Assembly (NCBI GenBank): GCA_963969495.1
Contig: OZ018328.1
Location: 133,951,968-134,015,967, forward strand
Length of the DNA: 64,000 nucleotides
Source: Ceratothoa steindachneri
Taxonomy: Eukaryota; Arthropoda; Malacostraca; Isopoda; Cymothoidae
Reading direction: 5' to 3'
Part shown: one piece after another, positions 1-14,027 of the stretch
Position numbering within the stretch: position 1 is the stretch's first letter
Layout: every line of letters begins with the position of its first letter
Program-made: the position numbers and the translations under genes
The notes under the pieces: model-generated
Told to the model about the DNA's origin: nothing
The model's input: the letters and a program-made list of their open reading frames with translations, nothing else
Database searches by the model: none

Positions 1-254
1 GGTAGAAGTACTAAATTCAATCATATTGTAATTCAAATTAACTAGCTATATGTACTGTGCAACATTGTGAAATTATCTATAATTAAAAACTACAAAATGT
101 ATTTTGTAAAAAAATATTGCGTGAAAGAGAAAGATGGTTTTCATTTTTGAATTCCGCCACCTCAACTATATAAAATATCAGCTATGACATCCCACCCTCC
201 CCAAAATTCATTTTCTATCTGTGTTATGATTGTGTAGATAAGTGAAGCATTGTG

Positions 255-975
255 GTAGTTCTAGGAATGTATGGAGTGTGTGGTACAATATTGGAGGGTG
301 TGAAGAATATTAATGTTAGTATTATGGCGTGAGCTAGGAGGAAATATAGCTGTAGCAAGTAGTTTTACATGATGGCAGAGGGAGTGGAATGATACATGGT
401 TGTCTCTATGGATGTTTAATATGTATATTTACAGATGGAGTAATGATATTAGTACAAAGGGAAACTAAGGAAAAGTGTGGCGAGACTTATGAGGAAAGTA
501 GTGGTATAGATTCTGTCTATGTTGCTTTATGTTAATGACCTGGTATTATTGGCTGAGGTTGAGAGGGATTTAGAAAGGTCGATTGAGGCCTTTGACTGAG
601 TATATTGGAGGAGTGGAGCTAAAGGTAAGAGTATAAAAAAATAAGGAGAGTTGGTGGGAAAAATGTGCTGGTGTTGGATATTACCCTCGAACAAGTTTTA
701 AAAATCAGCGATGGGTCGTGAATAATAGTGGTAGAGATGAAGTACCATTACTGAATGGTAAGAGTTTAGTTGGAATGAGAGAACAAGCTGCATGAGAGTA
801 TGTTATAGACAATTTCCCTTGATGGTAATGCAAGAAGATGAAAGATCTAAGAGAGAAGTGCAGATGCGTAATATGAGAGAGATTCTTGGTTTCCGATGGG
901 GGTCATAAAGTGAGAAAAAGATGTTACCATGGGCATGTTAGGAAAATTGATAGATGGTAATTACCGCATTAAAAA
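255..975 (+). pseudogene. Degraded LINE reverse transcriptase fragment
   Basis: Reading the plus strand with frame changes gives the core of a non-LTR reverse transcriptase. Around 380-430 it reads like the SPWLFNIYMDGV segment (here SLWMFNMYIYRW). At 520-590 it gives LLYVNDLVLLAEVERDLER, which corresponds to the catalytic YADD block of LINE RTs, and then VYWRSG where the family has the post-YADD helix. The YADD box reads YVND, so the first catalytic Asp of the pair is lost. At 800-900 a stretch reads EDERSKREVQMRNMREILG, resembling the C-terminal part of the same RT group. Stops and frameshifts occur throughout, so this is an old dead copy. Clade not assigned. The 5' and 3' limits are approximate. 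Confidence 0.6.
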
Positions 976-1845
976 TCCCTGTTTTGTTTATGTTTGGAGT
1001 TCCAAATCTTAATACCACAATTCTTTTCCTTCCTCACTCTAACATAAACTGTATGTTGCTTTAATTTGGTAATATATATTACTGTCATCTTTCTGTTTTC
1101 TCATTATTTTTACGCCTGCAATTAATACCACTTTAATTCTATCATATATTCTGCTTTTTGTTTGGAGACTTTATGGGCATCAGGGGGTTATCTCTTATTG
1201 TTGGTTATGCCGTGTAATTAGATGACTCCAATTGAATTTTCAAGATGATCCCTGATTAATTATCCACTTATAGGCTCCCCAAACTTGGCGGAGATAAGGA
1301 AATTAGAAAATGGCAGGTTTTGTAGGTTTATTCTTGGTCTTATGGCCGCCTCTGCTTTCTGGCAAATGAAATCTCTGAGTTACTATTTGGTTTGTCGTAT
1401 GCTCACGTCCTTGTATCTGGCCTTTGGTGTTGAGTGTCTTAATGTCCTTGTATGAGAGACTGCCCTCTTGATATTAATGTTGGTCTTGATCTTGTTGCTG
1501 ACTATTCTCCTGTTGTGTGTCTTTTACAAGTAAATTTATCTTATTGAAAGATTGCGGGCGTGCCACTATTTCTCTAATCCGAGATCAGGGCGGAGCCTAT
1601 TTGACAGTAGGTTATTTGTGTTATCTAGTGTAGACGCGTGTACACCAAGAGATTGTTTGTATTTGGAAATCTGATTAATATTTGGTCGGGCTGACATTCG
1701 TAGCCGTCAAGATTCATTACTTGTATTAACAGCTGTATCAATTCTCTTCCTAATTGCCGCGCGGCCGAACCGTCGGCTCACACCTGTTTTCTAATGCGTG
1801 AATGTTTTTGTGTTTACCGTGGGAGCACAGCGCCTTCATTACCAA
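976..1845. other. No gene seen
   Basis: AT-rich DNA without a protein family that I recognise. A slightly more GC-rich island with several CpG-containing hexamers lies at about 1545-1795. The first 254 bases of the window are likewise featureless. Confidence 0.4.
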
Positions 1846-2086
1846 GCGGTTTTGCATTATTTACAAGTATGCAGTTTGCTTTGTTTTAATGCATTAATAT
1901 TAACTAGCGGTTATGATTTCTTTACACGTATACAGTTTCTTTGCATTAATATATTAATTATTAACTGGAGGTATTGCATTATTTACACATATACAGTTTC
2001 TTTGCATTAATATATTAATTATTAACTGGAGGTATTGCATTATTTACACATATAAAGTTTCTTTGCATTAATATATTAATTATTAA
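1846..2086. repeat. 61-bp tandem repeat, about four copies
   Basis: The phrase CAGTTTCTTTGCATTAAT recurs at 1933 and 1994 and, with small changes, at 1872 and 2055. That is an exact spacing of 61 bp each time. The two central units are nearly identical over the stretch from GCATTATTTACAC to TTAACTGGAGG. The first unit is clearly diverged, so the array probably grew from its 3' side. It contains no sensible reading frame. Confidence 0.9.
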
Positions 2087-2680
2087 CAACTGGCATATAT
2101 TTGAGTGTATGGTTTGTGTGTATATTTCAAGATTTCATAGGGGCAACGAGGTGATGAATTTTGAATTTCCTTGTTGGCTCTACTCCACCTTATAAATGGG
2201 CACTAGAACTTCAAGAACAATTATCGTCATTTGCAACCTTTCCAAAAGATATGTATCTCCACGTACTTTATTGATGACACCTATCTAGAATACGCTCGTC
2301 ACGACTATGGATGGATATCAACAAAACTGCAAATCGTGTCTTCTTGGAATTATAGTTTGTATAAGAGACAGAAAGATTGCACGCTTGTATGAGATACACT
2401 ACTTTAATAATGAATGCATTCTTTATTAATATGAAGTAATAGCATTCAATAAATATTACAAGTCACCAAAGATAGATTCGATAAAGACTAATAATCTACA
2501 TTTTAAATAGTTAATAGACTAAAGTTCCAATGATCTAGAACTAACTTGAACGTATTTCGGCCAAAGGATAAAAATAAGAAACTTCAATAATAATGAGAGG
2601 GAACTACTAAAACTCAAAGGGGATGTAAATCAACTAAACTCATTTACTATGTAATAGGCCTCTCACACTTGACACAGTTT

Positions 2681-3944
<1,264 letters not shown>

Positions 3945-4679
3945 TACATGTTGAACTTCTTTAGTTTTTAATCATGTTCCTCATATGGCTAAAATTCTCT
4001 CAACCAATCATCATTCCATCTATGGGAAAACGTAAGAGTTAACTTTTGAGAGCCTCCGCATTTTATAGTAAATTATCTCTTGGAATCCAAATATTACTTA
4101 TCTTTCTTCGTCCGTCTATTCTCTAATTTTTTATCCCCTGAGTCAACCCTTTCTCTCTCACACATAGACATTATCACCCCACCTTTTAAGCACCCTTCAA
4201 ACCTCATCCGAGTTTTCTTCCCTTCCCCTCTCCTTCCTCAAGAGTCAAGTCTACAAGTTAAAAGAATTTCCACCTTTTATACTCTGTCCCGAAGACCATC
4301 ATTTATTATCATTATTTTCCCTTCTGACCGAGTCGAGCATTTATCCTCTGATTGTCGTTTTAGTCAATATTCCCTTTTGAGCCCAAAATTTTGCTTAGTA
4401 AAGGACTGTGAGTGCCCCGACCAAAGACAAAGCCTAACGGAGAGTTTAACGGTGAATATTTATTCACACTTATGAAAGGGATAATACAACTTTGTTTTAA
4501 AATGAGGGCTTAAAAATCTCATTGCTCCCGTCCATCGTCCTGCGTGGGAACTTGCCTCGGATGTCTGCAATTCATTAATTTCATTTTAACTATGCCAGCC
4601 AATTAGACTGACATAATTAAGGGCTTAAGTGTTACAAAAATGATCAATCACATTCAAGGATTATATAATTTCATATACG
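3945..4679. other. No gene seen
   Basis: Pyrimidine-rich plus strand, with one open frame of 131 codons at 4080-4475. That frame has no family resemblance and a Ser/Leu/Pro-rich composition expected of CT-rich DNA. Confidence 0.4.
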
Positions 4680-6240
4680 ACTCTACAACGTGGTTCCAGC
4701 ACAACAAAGCTTCTTACGTGCATACTATAAGAGCACGTAAATGAACATATTAAAACAAAGAACTTCCTCACACACCCTCAATATAATGCTTGTGAAAAAT
4801 GGTATGAAGATGATATTGTTCCCTGAAAACTCACCTTCCTCAGAAATTTTAAACCTCATTGTGGCTAAGACCATAGGGCAGGGGGGCGAAGCAAAAAGTA
4901 AGAAATAGGAAAAGTAAAGTCTAGGTAAGAGGAATATCAAATACAGAAGGAGAAGGAAGGACAACAGCCGTAGCAATTAGCATTTCGAGGAATGCTCAAT
5001 GTGTATATCAGCAATAAATAACCCCTACTGAGGGGGAAAGTCATCAAGACATAATAAAAGACTCATGAGAAGGCATTACTTCTCAACAACAGAATTCGAA
5101 TCTTCTATGGCGACTGCGTCACCTTACACTGGAATAAATATAAAGATTTTTCTAAGTGGAAAGTACAATGCTGGTGTGGCCGAACAAACCATGAGGCACA
5201 TCAGACAAGCAAAACAGAACAATTTAAACGATCCCCAGTAGACAATGGCTCACCATCACCCTTCAAATTGTCAAACAGGGGGGGGGGGGGTGATGAGCAT
5301 TTAATTTATAGGAATCATGACAGCTTTCTAAAGTAGATCAAGTTACCATGCAGCTAAAATAACCAAAAAATGAATAAATAAACCCCAAAACAAAAAGAAA
5401 TCTCGGCTAATACAATTTTCCTCACTAAAACAATCTTAGCGATCAAGAAATCTGAACAAGAGCAAAATGATGGATAACCGATGGAGACTTCAAATAATGA
5501 AAATGAACAAGAAAAACTTCAGTGAACGATGAAACAACCTAAAATGAAAAGTAAAAAACGGAAAACCCTAACTGAAAACAAGAAGAAGAAACTAAAAGGA
5601 ATAAACAAACAAACACTCACTACAAACAAATAAACGCCAAAAAAATCAAACTAAACTTCAAACACAGAAACATAACGGCAGGAATGAAACAAATTGCACT
5701 GAATGCAACAGTGAATAAGTTAAAACAAAACAGAGATGAGACGGACCACACTTCAAGCTAACTAAAGAGTATAAAGAGAAAATATGAATAAACGATAGAG
5801 TGACAGAGATTGGTGGTTTTCCTGCAAAGTGCAGAGAAGTACAGAACGAGTGGCTAGATGAAAGACGAATGACTAAAAAAAAAATCTAAAGACTCTAGTT
5901 CGTATCTAACTTTAATCAGTAGGTACTAATAATTGTATGTACCATTCTTTGTTATCTATTTCTCTGCTTGCAGGAAGAAGGTCAACTTAGATCAACTTCT
6001 CCTCTCCTATTGATTTCTCTGTTCAAATATTTTCTTCTTCTCCTACCCCTACATGGCCCCCTGCTATACTTGCTCCATCGGGCACACTATACACCCTGGG
6101 GCCTGGAGTAGAAGAGCATTGGAAAGCCAAGAGGGCTCGCCTGGAGTTCTTTCCAATCCCTCCACGCCAAAAGGGAGGGGGAAAGCGGAGTGACCTGCAG
6201 ATGGCGCGCTATTCATCTTCCACAAAAAATTCCAAGTGTA
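4680..6240 (+). mobile_element. I/Nimb-like LINE relic, copy 1 (end of ORF1 and downstream)
   Basis: This block aligns by eye with 7650-9420 in the same orientation. Early on, three frames together give a run like NILKQGTF, then a KNGMKMILFPE stretch and PSSEIL. This matches the segment after the zinc knuckles in the ORF1 of the LINE at 53.3-57.4 kb (which reads CILHSHILNIDNLGSY and NGMLKDNGL). A later segment around 5010-5060 reads like the TPTEGE part of copy 2. The rest is A-rich and non-coding. The shared region runs on to a segment ending TATTCATCTTCCACAAAAAA near 6230. Many stops and frameshifts make it dead. The clade is assigned from the shared zinc-knuckle region in the sister copies. 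Confidence 0.55.
5278..5290. repeat. Poly(G) tract, 13 G
   Basis: Thirteen consecutive G on the plus strand inside the copy 1 LINE relic. The homologous place in copy 2 (about 8350) has no G run, so it arose after the copies separated. Confidence 0.95.
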
Positions 6241-6839
6241 AGCAACCGAGACTGTCTCAGTTAGTCTAAAAGAATCGAACTGCGAACGAAGAGCCGAACA
6301 CCTGATCGATTAAGAAAAACCAAAGATAAGTGATATAAAGAAACGCAAAATTTTCATCGAAATTGAAGAAAGAAAATTCCTAGAAAAAAGAAAAATATGT
6401 ATAATGAAGTGATTGGAAATTCCTCTTGCTTCCCTTAGGCGGGTTAGAAACCCTAAAGGGAGAGTTACTCCTAATTTTCACTTATTTCTGTCTAATCTTC
6501 TACACTCTATTCACACCCTATAAACAACATAACTCGACCAACACAGCGCTCAGAACCACTCGAAAGTAGGACGTAGTGAACCACAGAAGGAGGCCCCTTT
6601 AGGGGATGGAAAGAAAAGGGATCCTTAGGACCACAAGTTCAAAATTAAGTAGAGGTGCATAATAGCTGTAGGTCTATTTAGGTATGGTGGTCAAGGAGTG
6701 TATCTATAATATTGAGGTGTATCTGGACCCATAGGTAGTGCGAAAGAAAGAAACGAACTGTCCTGACACAATCTCTTTTCAGATTCCGCTGAAGGACGAA
6801 CGACATATATTGATTGAGGAGAGTTTAATAAAACAATGA

Positions 6840-9425
6840 AAGAGAGCCCTGGATGCTCGGTGAGGATAAGAAAATTGTGGGAACGCCTCCTACCCAGGAA
6901 AAAGTGGGCAGACTCGAATGCCTCCGTGTACCCTTAAGTACTCTCGAAAAAAAGGAACAAAGCCGAAAGAAAAAGCTCACCGAAATGTTATGAGAAAATC
7001 TAAAAGTTGCTCTGATCTGAATTCTGGACGTATTGAATGTACTTCGCAAGCTGCCTCGCAAACCGCGATGTAGAAAGATTAGTTTCAGCAGACGAAATAA
7101 AGACACTAAAAACAATCGGACTTGAACCCAGAATTCCATCTCAAATTACAGCCAACAGAAGCCTCATATGTAGAATAATAGAAATATGATTAGGCTTGCT
7201 CACAAAGGAGGAAATAAATACAGAAATTGAATCAAATCACCAAGGAATTGAGAGGCACGAAGTTATAAAATTTGGAAACCATAAGAATGTTTTCGCAATT
7301 ACGTGTACAAGACAAAAATGGTGACAAAATCTGACAGAACGGCTTGTTTATTTTAGCATGAGGATCCCACCATAAAATATGGAAATAGAGAGGCACATCA
7401 ACATAGAGATGTGCTTCAACTTTTATAAGATGGAGGACCACACTAGAAGGAAATCAGTGAGATGGAACAAAGCTACTCTGAGTGCGGACAGGGAGGTTAT
7501 TTCTAGAAGGAATGTGCCTAACCAACGGAAAAGAAATGCCTCAATTGCGGCGGGCCACAGCAGACAATGGCAATTACTTGCCCAAAGACGAGAGAGATAA
7601 TTCTAAGGAAAGAGAATGGAGAAAAAACAAAACCTTAACAAGAAAAAAAAACTACACAGTACAACAATTGAGGGAGACCAAAACTCATCTCGCAATACCA
7701 AATGAGTCCTCAGTGGAAATTATTAAATGCATTTTATACGCTCAAATAATGAACATATGAAAACAAGGAACTTTTTCGATACGTTCAACACATTCTTAGC
7801 AAAAAATGGAATTACAAAGATGTGATTCCCCAAGAGCCCCCCATCAGAAATATTAAACCTCTGTTTGTCTAAGCTAACAGGAGAGGTGAACATAATTCAA
7901 GAAAAGAAGGCAAGGAAAGACAAACGGCTCCATAAACCAAACTACGCTGACGAAAGAAAAAGAGAGGACTAAAGTCGTGGAAGGCAACACTATTTGAAGT
8001 GGAAGACCTTAGCCTCAAAGTGTATGTCAGCGACGAATACCCCCTACTGAGGGAAAAACAACACGACATATTCAAAGCCAGACATGAAGGTAGAGTCAAA
8101 TGGGTTTTCAAGGCCAATAAAAGAACCCAAGGTGAGGATTAATTTGTTGTTGGGAATTTACTCTACAATGACAAAATAAGAATATTTCCTGGTGACTAAC
8201 TGCGTCACGTTACGCCAGAACACATACAAATATTTTGTATGTGGAAAGTATAGGACTCTTGGTACAAAAACAACCAAGAGGTCCACCAGACAGTTAAAGA
8301 AGGACAACTGAAGCGATTCATCGTGGGAAGTGATACACCACTCCCCTTACAGTGTGGGAATGAGTAGGCATTAAACTACAGGATTCATGACAGCGTACAA
8401 AACTAAAATAACCAAAATAACCTAAAACGGTTTAAATCAACCCAATCAAGACACATATCACTGCTACTACAATTATGCCACTCTAGAAAATTTTGACCAG
8501 AAATTACTCCTGAACAAACAAAAAAAAATGAACATCGATGAGGATAACTAGCAGTAAACAATAATGAAAAACATACTCCAATGAACGAAGTAAAATACTA
8601 AAGTGAAAATTTAAAAAGTGAAAACTCCAAGTGGTGATATGAAGAAACAACAAACAGACAAACACTCAATACTAGCAAATATACACGAAAACAAAAAAAA
8701 ACAACTCATACTAAAGCTAAAAAAATAGAAACATAATGGCATGATTGCTACAGAATATACATGAATGCAACATTGAAAAAAAGGAAAACAAATAATTGAG
8801 ATTGGACAGAAAACTCGTGAAGTTAATTAGAAAGAACAAAGAGAAAATACTGCACAGAAAACTCGTCAAGTTAATTAGAAAGAACAAAGAGAAAATAATG
8901 GACAGAAAAATTGCCAAGTTAATTAGAAAGAACAAAGAGAAAATACTATTATCAAAGAAAGTGCCAGAAAATTATGGTTCTCTCGCAAACTACGGAGGAG
9001 TTGTTCAGAACGACTGGATAGATGAGAGATGAATGTCAGATTAAAAAAAAAGAGACGGATTCCAAGTAACTCAGTATGTCCCATTAATGGAATATTCCAT
9101 TCTTTGTTTTATATCCCACTGCTTGCAGAAAGAAGGTGAACTTACGAGTATATCAACTTTTCTCTAGATGATTTCTCTTTTCACCCATGTTTCTTCTCCT
9201 ATCCCTCCACAGAACCCGGCTATATCTTCGCCTTCGAGTCAACCAATCACGATGGGACATGGTAGAGAAGGAGGTTGGAGAGTCGAGAGGGGTCGCCCAT
9301 GAGTTCTCTTCCCTGCCTCTCTACTAAGGGGGTGGGAGAACTTGCGGGCGATACTATATTCATCTTCCACAAAAAAAACTAGATACCGACATATGCTAGT
9401 AGATGTCGAGCTAGGTAATGAATAA
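6840..9425 (+). mobile_element. I/Nimb-like LINE relic, copy 2 (ORF1 with zinc knuckles)
   Basis: The plus strand, read with frame changes, gives an ORF1 (gag-like, RNA-binding) protein. Around 7060-7160 it reads VSADEIKTLKTIGLEP and then PSQITANRSLICR. This corresponds to APTQIAANRSGVCRKVE in the minus-strand LINE at 53.3-57.4 kb. Around 7250-7300 is HEVIKFGNHKNVFAITC. Then come CCHC-type knuckles: CFNFYKMEDHTRR at about 7410, CSECGQ at about 7480 and KKCLNCGGPQQTMAITCPK at about 7530-7590. The first knuckle has lost its second Cys, and the third has Gln where His is expected. Stops interrupt every part. ORF2 (endonuclease/RT) is not visible, so the copy lacks it or it has decayed beyond recognition. 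The DNA before 6840 (6240-6840) is probably 5' untranslated sequence or spacer. Confidence 0.7.
8806..8949. repeat. 48-bp tandem repeat, exactly three units
   Basis: Units start at 8806, 8854 and 8902 with the core AAGTTAATTAGAAAGAACAA. The unit is a multiple of three, so one frame stays open and encodes a 16-residue repeat of the form RKLVKLIRKNKEKI. The homologous position in copy 1 (about 5750-5800) has a single unit. The expansion is therefore specific to this copy. Confidence 0.9.
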
Positions 9426-9639
9426 GGCATGAGGAAGTTTTCAATGAGATAAACAATAAAACAGGGGGCAATATCTGGTTGAATTTACCCTAGCCCAAAC
9501 CCTCAAAATTGCCAACATTATATTAAAAAAGAATCAACAGCAAAGATGTACTCGGAGATTCCCAAACAATGAGATACCTATACATTGAAATTGGTAACAT
9601 GCTGGTCGACAAAAAATCGCCGTCAATAATTTTAAAGTT

Positions 9640-9965
9640 TGAAAGGCTCTGCAGATGTCATTTTGGACAAACTAGCTTCCTGCTTAACTGAATGTCTAAA
9701 ACAAGGCAATATTCCGGAGGACTGGCACAATGCCATATTAATGCCTGTACACAAAAAGGTGATCAAACAAAGCATATAACGACTGACTAATCAGCTTTCT
9801 CTCGTTTTCTATAAACTCTTCACAAGAGTCATTAATAACATATTACGAAATTAGCTAGATGACCTAAAACTGAGAGAACAAGCAAGCTTTAGAAAAGGCT
9901 TCTTAACAATTTACGACATATATACTCTCAGCCAGCTCATTGAAAAACCTTCAAATACCTAGCAA
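9640..9965 (+). pseudogene. RTE-like LINE reverse transcriptase fragment
   Basis: Read with small frame changes, the plus strand gives ILDKLASCLTECLKQGNIPE, then DWHNAILMPVHKK, then YKLFTRVINNILRN, then REQASFRKGFLTIYDIYTL and SQLIEK. This is the canonical N-terminal half of the RT of RTE/Bov-B-type endonuclease-reverse transcriptases: the PxxW, NYRP, finger and GFR blocks. The NYRPIS block is destroyed by a frameshift and a stop. The catalytic FADD region is absent because the similarity stops at about 9965. It is a truncated fossil. Confidence 0.75.
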
Positions 9966-10067
9966 TAAAAGTTTCGAAAAGAGTAATATCGTACTCTTTA
10001 TTTTGCTTTTATGGCTTATATATCACAACAAAATTTAGTTAATTACTATTTATTACAAGCATAATAT

Positions 10068-10331
10068 CTATCTTGATGTCTTTTTGTGTCGATTACTCGT
10101 TTTTATGTATAATTTAATGCTTCCACATCTTACTCTAGACCTATACTTATTATAACTAGGTAAGGTAAATTGTCCATTAAAATCCCTTTTAACACTTTCT
10201 ATACATCTTTTCGCAACTGTGATAATATCAAAATCTTCTCTGCCAACTAATCCCTTTAATTTATCAAGATTGTTTTTGAAACTACGCGCGTTTGTGTAAA
10301 AACATGACATGAATTTAGGAATGAGTAGCAA
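10068..10331 (-). pseudogene. CR1-like LINE endonuclease N-terminal fragment
   Basis: An 87-codon minus-strand frame starts with SCFYTNARSFKNNLDKLKGL, followed by FDIITVAKRCIES. This matches the start of the apurinic-like endonuclease domain of CR1-group LINEs: the TNARSL block, then 'FDIIGITETW'. The key TETW reads TVAKRC, so the catalytic Glu is gone. After about 80 residues the similarity ends. It may be the 5' part of a different copy from the RT relic at 11.3-13.9 kb, which lies on the same strand but upstream. Confidence 0.7.
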
Positions 10332-11379
10332 GGGAATAGAGCAGGAAGGTGGATTTTATTTTTTCAATACGATCACGGGCACCTAAAATCATCTCTTAAA
10401 TGCACGTCGGTGTTTTATAGCTTTCAAAATAATGGAGAGAACCATGAGACAAGTTGTCGGCGAGTAACGGTGGGGAGAATGGGAATGAGCGTTAAGACAA
10501 ATGGAGAGGATCTGTTACCAGAAGTGATGTTAGAATCTAACTTGTAAAGAAGTCAGATAAAATCCATAGTTATCTATTTTCCCTTAATACAATGAAATGA
10601 GCCAAGGGTAAAGAGGCTTGATGTAATAAATTGTTTGGTTCGAAATATGAAAGGATGGGTCAGTTATAGATAGTCTATGAATCGCGAAGGTGGACAACTA
10701 AGACAATTGTATTTCATTACCTGCGAGTGGAGATTAACTACAGATGTACAACTAGCAAAGGACCCAGGATCGACTCAGGCCACTCGGAGAACAAGAACTT
10801 GAAACATTTCATTTAGCAATACAAATTATATCAGAAGAATAACCATATTAATTATCCTACTAATCAAATAGCATGAAAGATAATGTTAACTATAATAATA
10901 GTGAGAGATGGCTAGTACACAATTATCGACATGTGTATCATTTAAAATCATGCTCTTTTCTATTTCCACAACTACGGTGCACACTTATCTATTTGTATAC
11001 CTAAGATTCATGCAAGGTTCTATTATATCTCAAAACGATCACTTAATCATACAAAAGAGGCTTACATGCAAGTGTTGAAAGGAATATAGCAACAGAAAAG
11101 TCAGAAAAGAATATGGAAAACTCATTTGCAAATGTTTTTTCAGGGAACAATCACTGGCATAATTTTATTTAATCTTTTTCCTTATCAATCTTTATGAATC
11201 TTTCATTGCACGTCTTCAGCTGTGCCTCCTACTTTGGAAATATTTACACCCGAAAAATACTCATCAAAGTTGAATTTTAAACAAATTTACGGACGTGCTT
11301 TTCACTATTCGGTTAGATAGACATTTACACGTTTGTGTGATATTTCAACTAAAGTAATTATATCTATATCTTGTTGAAG

Positions 11380-13790
11380 CGATTATTTAGTAATTTAAAT
11401 TTATTTTAATCAGTGTTTGCCCTATCATCCATCTCAAACCTTAATCTATATTTTTTTTTATTAGTGAATGATTTTACGATTTTAAATACTTCGATCATCT
11501 GTTCACTGAATCGCCCATTTGCAAGGGATAATCGGTATAAGGAGCAAGAAATTTCTTCATATGGTTTATTTGTAAGATCAGGAATTAGTTAAGTAGCACT
11601 TTTTATAACAGCGCTATCTTTGTTGTTGTAAGGAGATAAAAAATGCACAAAGTATTCGGGATGTTGTTGAACGAGTGATTTATATAGAGATAAAATTATA
11701 TCTTTCGACTTAAAGTGAAATTCAGGTCAATGTATTCCATTATCCGGTTTGCTATCTTAGTAGCTTCGACGCATTGCTTTGACAATTTAAGGTTCTTTGA
11801 ATTTAAAACCCATAGGTTCATTTCTAAGTTAAGGGATTCTAAGATTTTGCATTTCATTTAAATTTCGCCATTCTAAGTGCCTCACATGGCAGGTAGCTAT
11901 GTTAGGGTTCACCCGGAATTTATTTCTTCCACTTTTTAATTTTATCTAGGTCTCATTGCAGTTCTGCAACATCGCATCTAATAACGGTTCCTAATATCTT
12001 TTAGCTTTGTGTCATATGCAAATTGGAGATTTTGCTAGGCAATCCATAAAAAAAAGTTCTTTAATATATGGAATAAACAACTGTTAGCCCAGTACTGGCC
12101 CTAGATGTTACCCCGATAGGTTTCTATCCATTTATGATTTTTTTTTATTCCATGCACCTTAAGTTTTATCAACAGTTTTTCATACGAAATCGTATCAGAG
12201 TCTTTTTCAAAGTCTATGTAAATTATGTTGACAGCGTTGCTGCAATCGTAGATCGAATTCATGTTATTAAAAATAGTCAATGAGATTAGTAAAATACTAG
12301 TGTCCTCGCCAAATCCGTATTATGTGTCCAAGATTAGGTTATTTGAATGAGTTCACCTACCATTAAATTTCTAAAGATCGATTCTAAGAGATTAAAAAAT
12401 TACTGACGCTAAACTAATAGGATGCAAGTTACAAGAATCGGATTTATCTCTCCTTTAGAAGATTGTCTTATCATTAGCTCTTTTATACACAACTGGGTCT
12501 ACACCTTCCTTAATAGACCGGTTGAAGGCTTCCCCCCACTGGCTTAACTAATTCGTTATTTACCACTTTTAGGTGAGTTGACTACACGCAGACAGGCTTT
12601 GGTATATTCCTTCTTGTTTATCTGTGCAATAATTTCATCCTAATTTACTCGCATGTAGGAGAAAAGCTAATGTTCTCTCAAATCCATTCCTTTTCTTAGA
12701 GCGGATTGCTCAACAGTATGAGACTTAAAATTGCCCATTCAATATCTTAACAATTTGTTCGAGGTTATGGTTGATAAGTTCCTCTATATTCTTCATCAGC
12801 CCTCTGTCTTCCTTTATGGGCTTTCTACTGTAAACAAACTATTGAAAGGCTTAGGCTTATGTTTGGAGTTTAGTGATGGATTTTTCATTTTTTTCACATT
12901 ACCAATCTACGATAGTCTTTTTTTCTATTTACCTCCCTTCCGGTGAATTTTAAGGTTTAATAACATCTATTTACGCTCTCGTATTGAATTTATAATTTCG
13001 CTACTGATCCAGGGGCTTCTAAGTAATTTATTCTATTTCTGGGTGCGTTTTTAAATAACTCCTAATCTACAGAAAGTGCAACTCGCTGTGATTGTGAATA
13101 TTTTTTTAAAAGGTCCTAATATGAAAAGAGTTACCCCATCCCTTTCCCTTATACACTCACGAAAAAATCAAAATTGCAGCTCCCAAATCTCGATAACAAT
13201 TGTTTGCTCTCAATTGAGTTAGGCTTGAGTTTATTTTGAACCTATCACAGGCTGGTCCGATAGTCTCGTTACCCAATGTAAATATTGTTTTAATTTTTTA
13301 TTTAAAATATTGTTTTAATTTTATATTTCAGATTGCTGACAAGAGCTCTTACAATTTGAAGAGAGACTTCTTGGAAGTGTATGGGCATATGATCTTTAGC
13401 ATTCTGGCAAAAGCATGTAGGATATTATTTTATTGTTCATCTATTGAAAGTGAATGCATATATAGTTCTTATTACTTTTCGCAAGGAGGTTACTAGACTT
13501 TGGGACCACCCTATACGTTACGGCTACTTCTCACCCGTCTCTCACCAACTTGAGCGTTTTCCACTAAGTTCCTTAAAGGAGTAAGAAATAAATCCTGTAT
13601 ATTTTGACCCGCGTGGTTCTTCAACCTTTTGAAAAAGACAATTGTCATAGATAAAGTTCCGCAATTGCTCAGCCTCTTTATCTGAAGTATTTTTTATAAA
13701 TTCGGCATTTGAGAAATTCATTTATTCGCATACTATCGTTTTATTTCTCTTAAAAATAGAGTAGATACAATCAAAGAAGCGTTTGTCTTT
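11380..13790 (-). pseudogene. CR1-like LINE relic (endonuclease to RT)
   Basis: The minus strand carries scattered but ordered CR1 blocks. At about 13730-13560 is MNFSNAEFIKN, then DKEAEQLRNFIYDNCLFQKV and EEPRGS (endonuclease middle part). At about 12260-12120 is NAVNIIYIDFEKDSDTISYE (the YLDFxKAFDxV block of RT, with one Asp kept). At about 12060-12030 the FADDTK box has become LHMTQS. At about 11790-11500 comes a long string matching the thumb and C-terminal region: LNCQSNASK, then RYNFIS, then LNFLILQINHMKK. Stops and frameshifts are dense, so the element is old and dead. Confidence 0.7.
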
Positions 13791-14027
13791 ACTTTCAATT
13801 TGGGTGCTCTAGGAATAATTGCGATATTAATTATATATTTGGTAGACTCAAACCTTGCGATCACTACCTCAACTTCCACATTGTCACTATCCACCGGTAC
13901 TATTTTGGGGGCTCATTTCTTCTTACTAGTGAATCAATCTCCCTTCCCTCGTTACCTCGCATTCTGGCTCTATTGAATATTTTGTAGCCACCGATACTAA
14001 ATTATTCAATAAAGTCGCTATCTGAAG

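Noticed and set aside
7379..7760. Short plus frames as separate small genes
   Set aside because: They are pieces of one frameshifted LINE ORF1 with zinc knuckles.
3945..14027. One 12-kb LTR retrotransposon with the LTR-like repeats as its two ends
   Set aside because: The interior holds Nimb-, RTE- and CR1-like LINE debris on both strands and no gag, protease, integrase or primer-binding site; the two repeats are also clearly diverged.
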